Origin: Branchipolynoe longqiensis
Taxonomy: Eukaryota > Annelida > Polychaeta > Phyllodocida > Polynoidae
NCBI GenBank assembly: GCA_030323885.1
Contig: CM059193.1
Coordinates: forward strand, 90,349,825-90,413,824
Direction: 5' to 3'
Length of the DNA stretch: 64,000 nt
Shown: positions 24,341 through 35,256 of the stretch, one piece after another
Numbering within the stretch: the stretch's first letter is position 1
Layout of the letters: each line of letters begins with the position of its first letter
Notes under the pieces: generated by a model
Seen by the model: the letters and a program-made list of their open reading frames with translations, nothing else
What the model was told of the DNA's origin: nothing
Database searches by the model: none
Made by a program: the position numbers and the translations under genes

Positions 24341-24628
24341 TGCCCTGCTGGTGGTTGGGAGGGTGGGAGGGTAGGTGGGTGGGTGGAGTAGGGGGAGGGA
24401 CTAGGTGTGGCTGGAGTTGGAGCTGATTTGTAGTGGGTTGGAGGAGGATCTGTTGGTTGATGGAGGGTGGGGTGGGGAAGGTGGATGGGATACTGGACGG
24501 GAGGGTGGGAGGGTGGGTCTGGGTTAGGGCTGTGCAAGTTGACGCTGGTTTGTGATGGGTTGCAGAAGGATCTGGTGGTTGATTGTGTCCGTTAGCAGAG
24601 GGTGAGTGGTGGTGATTGTGGTGTGGTG
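24341..24628. other. G-rich low-complexity DNA
   Basis: GGGTGGGAGGG / GGTTGGAGGAGGATCTG motifs in tandem-like arrangement. No gene. Confidence 0.5.
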
Positions 24629-25086
24629 GCGATTTTGGTTTTGATTGATTGATTGGTGGTTTCTTTATGCCGTGTCGGCAGCATAGGCCATATTCACGGC
24701 GATAATTGTTTGTTTTTCTATTCAACCATCGCTTTTACAGAATGCAAAAGCACAGAATCAATTTTGTGTCAGTACACTGTGGATATAAAAAGCTCACAGT
24801 TACATAATTTGTGGCTAAAGGAAATAGAATTAAGATAATTGGTTTAATGGACTATAAGTGATGATATAGACCAGCTGCCCTTAAAAAGGCTAACATGTTT
24901 TCTTGTTTTACTTTTGTGAAAAGGTTGTGCATGCTGCTTGCAGTGTAAAACTGTTGGTGCAGGGCCAAGAAATCGACACAACTTAACAAAATACGTTTGA
25001 GTGTAAGTGGGGACTGACACCCAATACATTCAGGGGGAGGGTCCCCCTTGAACAGAAAAGCATGTGTAAGCATGTGCGATTTTGGT
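24629..25086 (-). mobile_element. 5'-truncated LINE 3' end flanked by an 11-bp target-site duplication
   Basis: The direct repeat GCGATTTTGGT at 24629-24639 and 25076-25086 brackets a 436-bp insertion. On the minus strand the insertion encodes the C-terminus of a non-LTR retrotransposon ORF2 (about 25073-24852). It includes the zinc-knuckle-like CIGCQSPLTLKRILLSC, in which the usual His of LTVKHILLxC is Arg, and a stop. A 3' UTR follows with ...GCCGACACGGCATAAAG and ends in (CAAT)n. The motif layout is typical of I/Jockey-group LINEs. Only the last 70 or so codons are present, so this copy is dead on arrival. Confidence 0.85.
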
Positions 25087-25224
25087 GATTGGATGTGGTG
25101 GTGATTGTGGTGTTGTTGTGTTTGTGGTGATTTGGTTATTGGTATTGGTGGTATGGTTGTTTTAGGGGGACATGTAAATTGCGGGGATAGGCAATGTGGG
25201 GAGTAGCGGCAGTTGTGGGTTTTG

Positions 25225-25560
25225 TTCTTTTAGAACAAGTGTTGTTGGTGCAGACAGGTGATGTTCCCAATAACAGTAGTGCTGTTTTTATGTTAGAACA
25301 AGTGTTGTTGGTGCAGACAGGTGATGTTCCCAATAACAGTAGTGTTGTTTTTCTTTTAGAACAAGTGTTGTTGGTGTAGACAGGTGCTGTTGCGAATAAC
25401 AGTAGTATTGTTTTTCTTTTAGAACAAGTGTTGTTGTTGTAGACAGGGGATGTTGCGAATAACAGTAGTGTTGTTTTTCTTTTAGAACAAGTGTTGTTGG
25501 TGTAGACAGGTGATGTTGCGAATAACAGTAATGTTGTTGTTCTTTTAGCGCAAGTGTTGC
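25225..25560 (+). repeat. minisatellite, about 63-bp unit, about 5-6 copies
   Basis: Unit contains TTTTAGAACAAGTGTTGTTG, GTGCAGACAGGTGATGTT and GCGAATAACAGTAGTGTTG. The 63-bp length keeps the minus frame open (21-residue repeat), but nothing else suggests coding. Confidence 0.88.
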
Positions 25561-25975
25561 TATTGCTGATCGGTGATGAATTAGGGAGAGTGGAGTTGGG
25601 TGGAAAATACTGGAGGTGCTATTCGGCATGTGGGTGCTGGAAGTGGTCCGTCGGGTGAGGGGCGGGGTTTGATGGTGGTAGTCCTGGTTGTAAGGGTGGT
25701 ACTTGGCACTTGATGGTGGTGTTTTTATGGCAAGTCTGCGGCCGGTGAAGAATGCTAAGGGAAGGCTTGGATTGGAGGGATGTGGGTTGTCGGGAGATTC
25801 TGGTTATTTGGTTGGAGAGGTGTGGTTGGTGAGGGCTGTTGTTATTGGTGGGGTTGGCTGGGGGTGTTGGCAGGCAGGGATTAGGTTCCAATACTTTGGA
25901 TGGATAGCTGTGGGTGATTGATTAATGATGAACGAGGAGGTGTATCAACAAGCAACATACTATATGATGATATAG
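25561..25975. other. unassigned DNA
   Basis: G/T-rich plus strand, open in places on both strands, no recognisable domain or element. Confidence 0.45.
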
Positions 25976-27135
25976 TCTGTTTACTTTTTGGTGTAGTCTA
26001 CACCAGTCCTTAACCTCAATCACTGGTGAGTGGTGACTCTAGAGATATTGCTTTCCAAGTATCCATCACCAATTCTTAAGCTCAGTCACCTTTGATTGGT
26101 GTTGGTAGAGATGTTACTTATGGATTATACTACAACACTCATTAAGCTCAATAACTGGTGATTGATGATGGTAGAGCTGTTGCTTTTGGAGTAACCTACA
26201 CCAATCTTTGATCTCAATCACAGGTGAGTGCTGATGGTAGAGCTGTTGCTTTTGGAGTAACCTACACCAATCTGTGATCTCAATCACTGGTGATTGCTGA
26301 TGGTGGGGATGTTGCTTTAGGAGTAAACTACACCAATCTTTGATCTCAATCACTGGTGATTGCTGATAGTAGAGCTGTTGCTTTTGGAGTAACCTAGACC
26401 AATCTTTGATTTCAATCACTGGTAATTGCTGATGGTAGGGATGTTGCTTTTGGAGTAACCTACACCAATCCTTAAGCTCAATCACTGGTGATTGGTGACA
26501 TTAGAGATGTTGCTTTTCGAGTAACCTAGAACATTCCTTAATCTAAATCACATGTGATTGGTGACGGTAGATATGCTGATTTTTGGCTTAGCCTACAAGA
26601 ATCGCTAAGCTCAATCACATGTGATTTGTGACGGTACAATATGTTGCTTTTTGAGAAGCCTACACCACTATTTAATGTCAACCACTGCTGATTTGTGACT
26701 GTAGACATGCTTCTTTTGGAGTAGCCTAAACCAATATTTAATGTCAATCACTACTGAGTTGTGCCAGTAGACATGATTCTTTTGTAGTAGCCTACACCAA
26801 TATTTAATGTCAATCACTGCTGATTTGTGACGGTAGACAAGATTCTTTTGGAGTAGCCTACACCAACATTTAATGTCAATCACTGCTGATTTCTGACGGT
26901 AGACATGATTCTTTTGGAGTAGCCTACACCAATCTTTAATATTAATCACTACTGATTGGTGACGGTAGACATGATTCTTTTGGAGTAGCCTACACCAATA
27001 TTTAATAGTTATCAATGCTGATTGGTGGCATTAGACCTGTTGCTTTTGGAGTAACCTACACCAACATTTAATCTCAATCACCGGTAGAGATGGTTGTTGC
27101 TTTTGTACTAGCCTTTAGCCACCGTTAAACTCAAT
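25976..27135. repeat. minisatellite, about 66-bp unit, about 17-18 copies
   Basis: Unit contains TTGCTTTTGGAGTAACCTAC, ACCAATCTTTGATCTCAATC and ACTGGTGATTGCTGATGGTA. The 22-codon period leaves the minus frame partly open (IKDWCRLLQKQ repeats). Units become more diverged to the right of about 26480, where a GTAGCCTACACC/ATTTAATGTCAATC subtype takes over. Confidence 0.92.
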
Positions 27136-28095
27136 CACGTGTAATTGGCGGGGGTAGAGGGTCGGGTGTGGGTGTGGGTGTATGGGTATGTGTGTGTGGG
27201 TGTGGGTGTTTGTGAGGGTGTGGATGTATCGCTGGTGCTAGTAATACTAGTGGTGCTCGTGTTGCTGATAGTGTTCTTGCTGGTGCTGGCGTAGGTGTAA
27301 GGGTGTGTGGGTGGGCGTGTGTGGGGAGGGGGTGTCCGTGTGCGTGTGTCGTTGCGTGGGTGTGGGTGCAGGGTGGTGTGGGTGTGTGGCTATGGGGGTA
27401 TCATCGGTGCTGATGCTGGCATTAATAGTAGTAATGGTGTTGGTGTTGCTGGTGTTGCTGGTGTTGCTGGTGTTGCTGCGTACATGTATCCTTGAGTGTA
27501 GGGGTGTGTGGTTGTTGGTGTGTGGTTGTGTGGGTGTGCGTATGTGCGGAGGGTGTGGGTGTGGAGGTGTGGAGGTATGGAGGTATCATTGGTGCTGAAG
27601 CTGGTATTAGTAGTAGTAGTGCTGGTACTAGTGGTAGTGCTGGTGTTGCTGGTGTATGTTTAGGCTTTAGTGCATGGGTGGGTGAGTGTGGTGTGGGTGC
27701 GGGTGTGTGTGTGGGTTGGTTGGTTGTTGGAGCTTTAAGTCCTGGCAACATCTCAGGTCATAACAGGACGGTGTGTGTGGGTGTGATTGTGTATGTATGC
27801 TGGTGATGATATTACTACTAGTGCTGGCAGTGCTGGTGTTGCTGCTGGTACTGGCGTAGGTGTATCCTTGAGTGTAGGTGTGTGTGTGTGGGTGGGTTTG
27901 TGTGTGGGTGTGGGTGTGGGTGTGTGGGAGTATGGATGTGTGAGTGTGTGTGGGTGTGTGGGTGTGTGGGTGTGTGGATGTGTGGGTGTATGGGTGGGTA
28001 TGTGTGTGTGGGGGGGGGGTGAGTGTGTGGGTGTGTGAGTGTGTGTGTTGGTGTGTGGATGTGTGGGTGTGTGGGTGTATGGGGGACGCTTTGTA
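27136..28095 (+). repeat. GTGTGGG tract with a higher-order repeat of about 200-250 bp
   Basis: GT-rich blocks alternate with a block of the type GTATCATCGGTGCTGATGCT...AGTAGTAATGG...GTTGCTGGTGTTGCTGGTG (near 27400, 27580 and 27805). A SINE family 1 tail is inserted at 27717-27771. No gene. Confidence 0.8.
27717..27771 (-). mobile_element. SINE family 1, 3'-end fragment D
   Basis: GGTTGGTTGTTGGAGCTTTA, GTCCTGGCAACATCTCAGG and TCATAACAGGACGG match the inverted 3' tails of full copies. It interrupts the GT-rich higher-order repeat. Confidence 0.7.
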
Positions 28096-28200
28096 CGCGC
28101 GCCTGGCTTCATAAATCCGACGTGCACCTACTTTGAGCAGACACTAAAACCTGCTCGCACCGTAAACTCACAGAAACCACTCACCACCGGCTGCCAGCCG
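28096..28200. other. short unique segment
   Basis: Unique sequence between the GT tract and the G-rich tract; nothing recognised. Confidence 0.35.
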
Positions 28201-28560
28201 CTGTACGCCGGTCGGGCACCGGGGGAGGCCGGGCAGTGGCGGGGGGGGGGGGGGGGGGGGGGGGGGCGTGCGACGGGAGACCGGGCGGGGACGGGTGGAG
28301 CCGGGGAGGGGGAAGGCCGGAGGGGGAAGGTGGCCGGGTGGGGGCCGGGTGGCGGCAGGCGGCAAGGCAGGCGGGGGAGGCCGGGCGGGGGCAGGCCGGG
28401 TGGAGGCTGGGCGGGGCTGGGGCGGGACTGGACTGTACTGGAGCCCCGGGGCCCCGGCGGATAGGGTTGGAGGCGTGGCGGGGTGATGCTGGGCGGAGCC
28501 TGGGCGGGAGCACCGGCGACCCCGGAGAGAGGAATGGGGTGGGGGGGGGGGGTGAGAGGT
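28201..28560 (+). repeat. G-rich tract with long G runs (G-quadruplex-prone)
   Basis: A G run of more than 20 bases spans about 28240-28266, followed by GGCCGGGCGGGGGCAGG-like units and another G run near 28540. CpG-rich. Proline/glycine-rich open frames on both strands are compositional. Confidence 0.75.
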
Positions 28561-28596
28561 GGAGCACCACCACAAGATATTACCACCGGGAGGAAA

Positions 28597-29390
28597 TCGC
28601 CGTGTTACAAAAACATAGCCTGCGATACGAAGAGCGACTTCCCATTAACAATTAACAGTCTTTGTTGGTGTGTTCATTGGTGAATGTGGATCGATGCGCT
28701 CTATATGAAATAGTATCCAGGTTAAATATAAATGCTTCTCGCTGATGTATGATTGTGAAATGTTGCTAATTGCAATTATCTCACCTGCTATTTCACTGAT
28801 AGTGTTTCAGGATCCGCTCTTTGAAATATTATCCCCTTTGCACAGAAATCCTTATCGCTGATTTATGATGCTAATAGTAATTATCACACGTGATATTTCA
28901 CAGTAAGGCTTTAGGGATGAACTCTTTCCATGTTATAAAAACATAATGGGCGATGCAAAACACAGCTTCCCATTAACAATTAACAGTCTCTGGTGGTGTG
29001 TGCATCGGTTAATGTGGATCGAGGCACTCTATGACATATTATCCACTTTGAGCAGACATTCCTCTCGCTGATGTATGATTATGAAATGTTGCTAATAGCA
29101 ATTATATCACCTGCTATTTCACTGTTAGTGTTCCAGGATCCGCTATTTGAAATATTATCCCCTTTGCACAGACATTCTTCTCACCGATTTATGATTTTAC
29201 GATGATGCTAATAGTAAGTATCCCACTTGCTATTTCACGGTCACGCTTTAGGAATCCACCATTTTGAAATATTGTCATGTTTGAACAGAAATTCTTCTCG
29301 CTGATATATGCTCTTAAAATCTTGCTAATAGTAATTATCTCAATTATCTAATAGTAATTATCTCAGTTATTTCACGGTCAGGTTTTTAAG
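28597..29390 (+). repeat. degenerate higher-order tandem repeat (about 335 bp super-unit)
   Basis: TTCCCATTAACAATTAACAG...GTTAATGTGGATCGA blocks at 28630-28700 and 28965-29025 define a super-unit of about 335 bp. Within it a shorter unit recurs about five times: CTCGCTGATGTATGATTATG, TTGCTAATAGTAATTATCTC and CTATTTCACTGTTAGTGTT. Confidence 0.7.
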
Positions 29391-29661
29391 TTGTTCTGTT
29401 TCAGTTGGACAACACTCCAGTTGAAAGAATACCTTGCAATTAGTTTCTATCGCATCGGAAACCTTTGTTGTTTGTGAGGAATTTAACAAAAGAAAGGTGA
29501 AAATCCCCGACCATTCAGGTGATATGAGTGAATGTCCAATGGAATCAGTCTCTCTTGGTTATGACTGTCTTAATATTTGTAATAATTGATCAATTCCACA
29601 TCCGGCTTAATTTATTCGGTGATCCAGTAGTAGTGAGATTGAACTCCCTTCTATATATATT

Positions 29662-29695
<34 letters not shown>

Positions 29696-30240
29696 GCATT
29701 ATAATTAATAATCTGGATAACCAACAATTCAATAGTCGGATCAGATGGGTTAATTCATCAGTATTCCAGTGCTATAGACTTGGAATTTCCAACGATATAT
29801 AACATTATAGTTGGTGGCTTTCCCCCCGATTGCGTTACCAATATAAATATATGTGTGATGTATAAGCATTATACAAGTATAATCCATCAGAAGCTTTCCA
29901 CTCCAGTTCTTTATTATCCATCTTAATGTCCTCTTCTGTAGTGTCCTTATTATTGCTGCCATTGACTACGCAACCTCAGGCCGAGTGTGGCGCCACCTGT
30001 ATCTACACGTGGTATCTTGTTTGGCCATGCACTCTCACTATATATATATATGTGATGTGTAGGCATTATACCATTACACGTATAAGTAATCAGGAACTCT
30101 CACTCCTGATTATATTCTAAGTCATGGACTGTACTGATCTGTTATTAATTGTTCATTAACTATGCAACCAGACCAATTGTGGTGCCCCCTGTCTGCAAAC
30201 ACTGCAACTTGTCTGCAACTTGATCTGGCCTCGGGTTTAA
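29391..30240. other. unassigned AT-rich DNA with (TA)n and a dispersed repeat
   Basis: (TA)n at about 29653-29695 and 30038-30052. A motif TAAGCATTATACAAGTATAA (about 29863) recurs in diverged form near 30062 and again at about 49661, always close to GTGATGT and (TA)n, so a dispersed non-coding element is likely. Its ends are not resolved. Confidence 0.45.
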
Positions 30241-30295
30241 GGTCACTGTTGGCCCCACAATCATATCACACAATAGAGACTCTGTTTTCTTAATT

Positions 30296-30405
30296 GTACT
30301 GATGATTCTAGAACGCATTGATTTTCCTATTATTGGCTGTTGGACGTCAAACATATGGTCATTCTCACATCTTTCTTTGGAGGAAAGCCGCTGCCGCCAA
30401 TTAGG
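30296..30405 (-). mobile_element. SINE family 2 fragment
   Basis: Read on the minus strand, GAATGACCATATGTTTGACG, TCCAACAGCCAATAATAGG and AAATCAATGCGTTCTAGAAT match the 3' half of the SINE at 43906-44155 (AATGACCATATATTTGACTC, CCAATAGCCAATGAT). The tRNA head is absent. Confidence 0.6.
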
Positions 30406-30770
30406 CTGGTTGGTTGGGAACATAGACGCCATACAACAAAGTAACCTAGATGCACTTATGAGCTCAGATAAGAATCGGAGGAATTCCATGAACAGCAAAC
30501 TTCCAAGGCAACAATGTCTGATTTTTGCCAAACAAGGACAAACCTGCCACAGCCACCGGAAGAGACCAGTGTAGTATTCCCAGTATCCATCACTGGCGGG
30601 CTGGGTATGAGGTATGCGCTCGTAGACACGGAGCGGAGTAGGCACAGAGCAACATGGACCGTTTCCTGGGTGTGGCTTTTTATTGTCCTTCTGCTGTTAC
30701 GTTGTTTTTGTATATTTTATTGTATTTGAGCTTGTCATATGCATCAGTCAGGTGTCACGGTGTGTGTGTA
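30406..30770. other. unassigned DNA
   Basis: Unique-looking sequence open in several frames. It could be a SINE body or host DNA; I see no supported gene. Confidence 0.4.
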
Positions 30771-31135
30771 TCAGGTGTGTGGAGTGACCATGTGAGGGGG
30801 TGTAATATGTGCCGCGGTGGTGTTGGGGGTATGCGTGTGGGGGGGAGGATATGTTGGGGTTTGTGGGGGGGGGATATGTTGAGGTTGTGGGGGGGGCCGG
30901 GTGGGGGATGTATCAGGATTGTGGGCAGGTTGGGGGAATTTGGGGGGATTGTGCGGGGAATGGTGCGTGGGGGATATGTTGGGATTGTGGTGGGGGGATT
31001 GGGGGGGAAATGTTGGGATTGTGGGGGGATTGGTGGGGGAAATGTTGGGATTGGGGAGGATTGGTGGGTGGGTGGTATTGTGGAGGGTGATTGTGTGAGA
31101 TTGGGATATAGTGGGTGGAGGTTCTATATGTTGTG
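30771..31135 (+). repeat. G-rich GGGATTGTGGGGGG minisatellite ending at an assembly gap
   Basis: Units of the type GGGGGATATGTTGGGATTGT repeat with variable G runs up to the first N. The repeat probably continues into the gap. Confidence 0.8.
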
Positions 31136-31634
31136 NNNNNNNNNNNNNNNNNNNNNNNNNNNNNNNNNNNNNNNNNNNNNNNNNNNNNNNNNNNNNNNNN
31201 NNNNNNNNNNNNNNNNNNNNNNNNNNNNNNNNNNNNNNNNNNNNNNNNNNNNNNNNNNNNNNNNNNNNNNNNNNNNNNNNNNNNNNNNNNNNNNNNNNNN
31301 NNNNNNNNNNNNNNNNNNNNNNNNNNNNNNNNNNNNNNNNNNNNNNNNNNNNNNNNNNNNNNNNNNNNNNNNNNNNNNNNNNNNNNNNNNNNNNNNNNNN
31401 NNNNNNNNNNNNNNNNNNNNNNNNNNNNNNNNNNNNNNNNNNNNNNNNNNNNNNNNNNNNNNNNNNNNNNNNNNNNNNNNNNNNNNNNNNNNNNNNNNNN
31501 NNNNNNNNNNNNNNNNNNNNNNNNNNNNNNNNNNNNNNNNNNNNNNNNNNNNNNNNNNNNNNNNNNNNNNNNNNNNNNNNNNNNNNNNNNNNNNNNNNNN
31601 NNNNNNNNNNNNNNNNNNNNNNNNNNNNNNNNNN
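31136..31634. other. assembly gap (499 N)
   Basis: Run of N. It hides the junction between the G-rich minisatellite and the LINE that follows, including the LINE 5' end and N-terminal endonuclease. Confidence 1.
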
Positions 31635-34228
31635 GGAGCTGAGGGGAAAACCGTTCAATATAAACATTCTGCAAGTTTATGCACCAACCTCAGATCACGA
31701 TGATGAAGAAGTCAACGAGTTCTATGACAGCATCAAAAAGGTAATGGAATACACCAAGTCTGGAGAAATAACAATTGTTATGGGCGATTGGAATGCGAAA
31801 GTTGGAGAACAACATGAATATCCAGTAACAGGAAGATTTGGCTTAGGTGAGAGAAATGATCGTGGTGAATACTTGATAAATTTCTGTTTGACATCAAAAC
31901 TAGTAATTGCTAACACCTTATTTGAACATCCAAAGAGAAGACTATATACATGGAAGAGCCCTGGTGATGTATGTCGGAACCAGATCGATTACATTCTTGT
32001 CAACCAACGATATCGAAATTGTATCAAACAGGCAAGGACATATCCAGGTGCTGACATATGTTCGGATCATAATCCAGTAGTAATCAGTATGGTAGTGAAA
32101 TTGAAACAGCAGAACAAAATTAAAAACAACATTCAAATGGATATGAACATGTTAAAAGATGCAAAATACAGAACTAAGTATAATGTCTCTGTTCATAACA
32201 AATTCAGTGTACTGATGAATGAAGAAACTCCTCAGAGAGAGTATAACAACATTGAAATGGAATGGGAAGCTCTCAGAGAAAGCATGGTCAAGTCAGCAGA
32301 GGAGGTGTTACCAAATAAAAAACGAGAGACAAAGCAATCATGGATGACGCAAACCATACTAGAAAAGATGGCAGAAAGGAAGAAAGTGAAAACCACTGAT
32401 CCACCTAAATACAAACACCTGAAGAATGAAATAGAAGATGAATGCAAAAAAGCTAAAGATGAATGGTGGAATAAGAAGTGTGAAGTAGTGGAACAACTTG
32501 AGTCTCAACATCGTTCAAGAGAGATGCACAAGAAAGTGAAAGAGATAACAGGTCAAGGATACAGACAGAGAAGCAGTAAATGTATCAAGAACAAAGACGG
32601 CAAAATGCTCTTTGAAGAAGATGAAATAAAGTCCAGATGGGAAGAATATGTAAACGAACTATACAATGATGACAGAGGGAACCCACCCACAATTGAGAAA
32701 GAAGATGGGAATATTATATTAGTATCAGAGGTTGAGAAGGCTATCAATGATCTAAAGGCAGGTAAGGCTCCTGGAAGTGACCAGATAACATCAGAAATGA
32801 TAAAAGGACTAGATGAAGTGGGGATTCAAATCATTCATAAGCTAGTAACTGACATCTATGAGACTGGATTTATACCATTGAATATGAATGAATCCATATT
32901 TGTACGACTCCCAAAGAAGCTAAAACCAACATTGTGTACTGAGTACAGAACACTAAGCCTGATGAGTCATATGTTGAAGATGATCCTGAAAATAATTTTA
33001 CTGAGAAACAGACAGAAAATTGAAGAACAAATCAGTAACGTACAAAGTGGGTTTATATCTGGAAGAGGTACACGTGAAGGGATTTTCAATATGAGAATGA
33101 TTTGTGAACGTTATTGTGAAGTGAACCAGGATGTTTATGCCTGCTTTATTGACTATGAGAAGGCCTTCGACCGAGTCAATCATGAACTGTTAATCAAATG
33201 TTTACAAGATATTGGTGTCAATGGCAAAGACATTAAACTAATTGTGAACTTATACTGGACACAACGTGCATTTATAAAAATGGAGCAGGGCCTATCGGAT
33301 GAAGTTATGATTAAACGAGGAGTTCGACAGGGGTGTGTATTGTCACCATGTCTATTTAACCTGTACACAGAGATGATTTTCAGACACATTGAAGATTGCA
33401 AGGGAGTGACAATAGGTGGCATGAACGTCAACAATCTTAGATATGCCGATGACAGTGTAATACTAGCAGACAGTGAGAAAAACCTACAAGATATAGTGAA
33501 TAGAATCAATAAAGCTGGAATACTATTCAACATGAAGATGAATGCCAGGAAGACCAAAACAATGGTTATAAGTAAAAAGACAGATAAACCAAATGTCAAT
33601 ATAACCATAGATGGCACAAACATAGAACAAGTATCCGAATTCATATATCTCGGACAAAAGATTACAAATGATGGGAGATGTGAGGAAGAAATTAAAAGAA
33701 GGATAACAATAGCCCGAACAACATTCTCCAAAATGTATAGAGTGTTAACATCAAGTAAGATATTAATACAAACAAGGAAGCGTATTCTTCAGTGTTATGT
33801 GTGGTCTACTCTAATGTATGGGGCAGAGACATGGACAATCTCTAAGAAAATGTACAAACGTTTAGCAGCATTTGAGATGTGGACTTATCGAAGGATGATG
33901 AAAATATCATGGACAAAGAAGATCACCAACAAAGAAGTTCTCAGAAAAATTAAAAATAAGAAAAGCTTGTTTGCCACTATACAGACAAAGAAACTTATTT
34001 ATTTTGGCCACATCATTCGTCAGAGTTCAATATACCGTACATTGTTGGAAGGGAAGGTGAATGGCAGCAGAGGGAGAGGGAGACAAGAACATCATGGTTT
34101 ACAAATATTTCACAGTGGACAGGCTTGAATTATTCACAGTCTATCAGAACAGCACAACATCGGGACAAGTGGAGAACCATTGCATCCAACCCTCGACTAG
34201 AGGATGGAACTATTGATTGATTGAATGG
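31635..34228 (+). mobile_element. RTE/CFDP2-like LINE: endonuclease plus reverse transcriptase, frameshifted near its 3' end
   Basis: The open frame from the gap edge to 34128 carries the C-terminal part of an AP-type endonuclease (VYAPTSD, MGDWNAKVG, IDYILVNQR, CSDHNPVV) and then a full reverse transcriptase: KAPGSDQI, FIDYEKAFDRVNH, GVRQGCVLSPCLFN and the catalytic YADD box (about 33439-33450). A C-terminal MYGAETWTI...FGHIIRQ region follows. The layout fits the RTE-like LINEs whose endonuclease is often annotated as craniofacial development protein 2-like. A one-base deletion at about 34086-34089 shifts the frame; the expected C-terminus (ending ASNPRLEDGTID) continues in another frame to a stop at 34218-34220. 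The element ends with a short TTGA tandem tail. The N-terminal endonuclease lies in the gap. Confidence 0.9.
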
Positions 34229-34975
34229 AATGTCGATGTCCTCTCCCTCACCCCAAGGTGGGAGAATATTAGAATCTGTAACGCAAGGTTTTTGATGCGG
34301 AGATGATTCTCCTGAAGCGTGAATCCATCTATGTGAGATCAAATGTCTCCATGATGGAAAGCGTTTACCACAATCTATACAAGAAATATTGCTATTCTTT
34401 GATACGATCTGCCTTTTACTAGTAACATCAACATTAGCATAGTCAACATTTTCATCTTTCCTGAAATGTGGAGAGGAAAAAGCAGCAGTAGAAGATGCTG
34501 ATGATGTTGATGCAGCGGGAGTAGAAATATAATTCCCATGTTGTAATCGCATATGTCTATTAAGAATTCTACTATTCTCCAAAATTTCTGAGCATAGAGA
34601 ACATTGAATTCTATGTATCTTCATATGTCTCAATAAATCTCTCATATGAGAAAAACTGATTTCACACTCTCCACACTTGAAAGTGTTGAAAGTAGTAGTA
34701 GTAGTAGAATCAACAACAGCAGCTGATTGCGATTTCGAGCGTGAACGTGATCGAGATCGTGAACATGAAGGTGATCGTGATCGAGATCGTGATTCGATTC
34801 TGGAAGTGCATCTATTCTCATGTCTTCTTCATCCTAGCAAGGAGTGGAATAGCTCCCCACATAGATTGCAAGTGAGCGGTTGTAGTGATGCGCGACATGC
34901 GTAGACTCTGGAGTGATGCTTCCGCAAACCGGAATCGGAAGTAAAAATCTTTGAGCATGTGGCGCATGAATGTCT
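34130..34975 (-). pseudogene. C2H2 zinc-finger gene exon with Arg/Ser-rich linker and in-frame stop
   Basis: A minus-strand exon starts after a good acceptor (TTTATTTTCAG, 34976 side). It encodes CATCSKIFTSDSGLRKHHSR, then CNLCGELFHSLLG-stop-RRHENRC, an Arg/Ser dipeptide-rich linker (about 34822-34735), then complete fingers KCGECEISFSHMRDLLRHMK, CSLCSEILENSRILNRHMR and CIDCGKRFPSWRHLISHR. The TGA at 34829-34831 sits exactly inside the second finger's 12-residue Cys-to-His spacer, where Arg or Lys is common, so a CGA-to-TGA nonsense change or a sequence error is likely. The last 30 or so codons (34130-34225) are antisense LINE sequence. DNA or RNA binding is the family expectation; the specific gene is not recognised. 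Upstream exons were not found. Confidence 0.7.
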
Positions 34976-35256
34976 CTGAAAATAAATAAATAACAATTTC
35001 ATAGTAAATAGTAATTTTTTTCTTCTTCTTCTTCTTCTTCTTCTTCTTCTTCTTCTATTTTCAGCTTGAATGGAGGATAGTAGGAAGGAGGGAAGAAAGA
35101 AGAGAGAGAGAGAGAAAAGGTAACAACTTTTTTTTTTATTCGTTCATTCTTTTTTTATTATTATTATTTTATCAAAATTGTAAAATAGACTCTTTCATTT
35201 CATTATTTCTATTGAAATTCGAAAATCGAAATTATGAAATGATATGTATATTTTAT
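34976..35256 (-). other. probable intron of the zinc-finger gene, with (TTC)n
   Basis: Begins (minus strand) upstream of the acceptor at 34976. Contains a (TTC)n run at about 35023-35055 and A/T-rich sequence. The foldback MITE copy 2 starts at 35257 and would lie in the same intron. The upstream exon was not identified. Confidence 0.45.

Noticed and set aside
27753..28586. Proline-rich or glycine-rich proteins around the G-rich tract
   Set aside because: Open in nearly all frames because of base composition, with homopolymer runs of more than 20 G.
34677..34904. Plus-strand Asp/Arg/Glu-rich protein
   Set aside because: It is the antisense of the zinc-finger exon's Arg/Ser-coding repeat; the minus strand carries recognisable C2H2 fingers.
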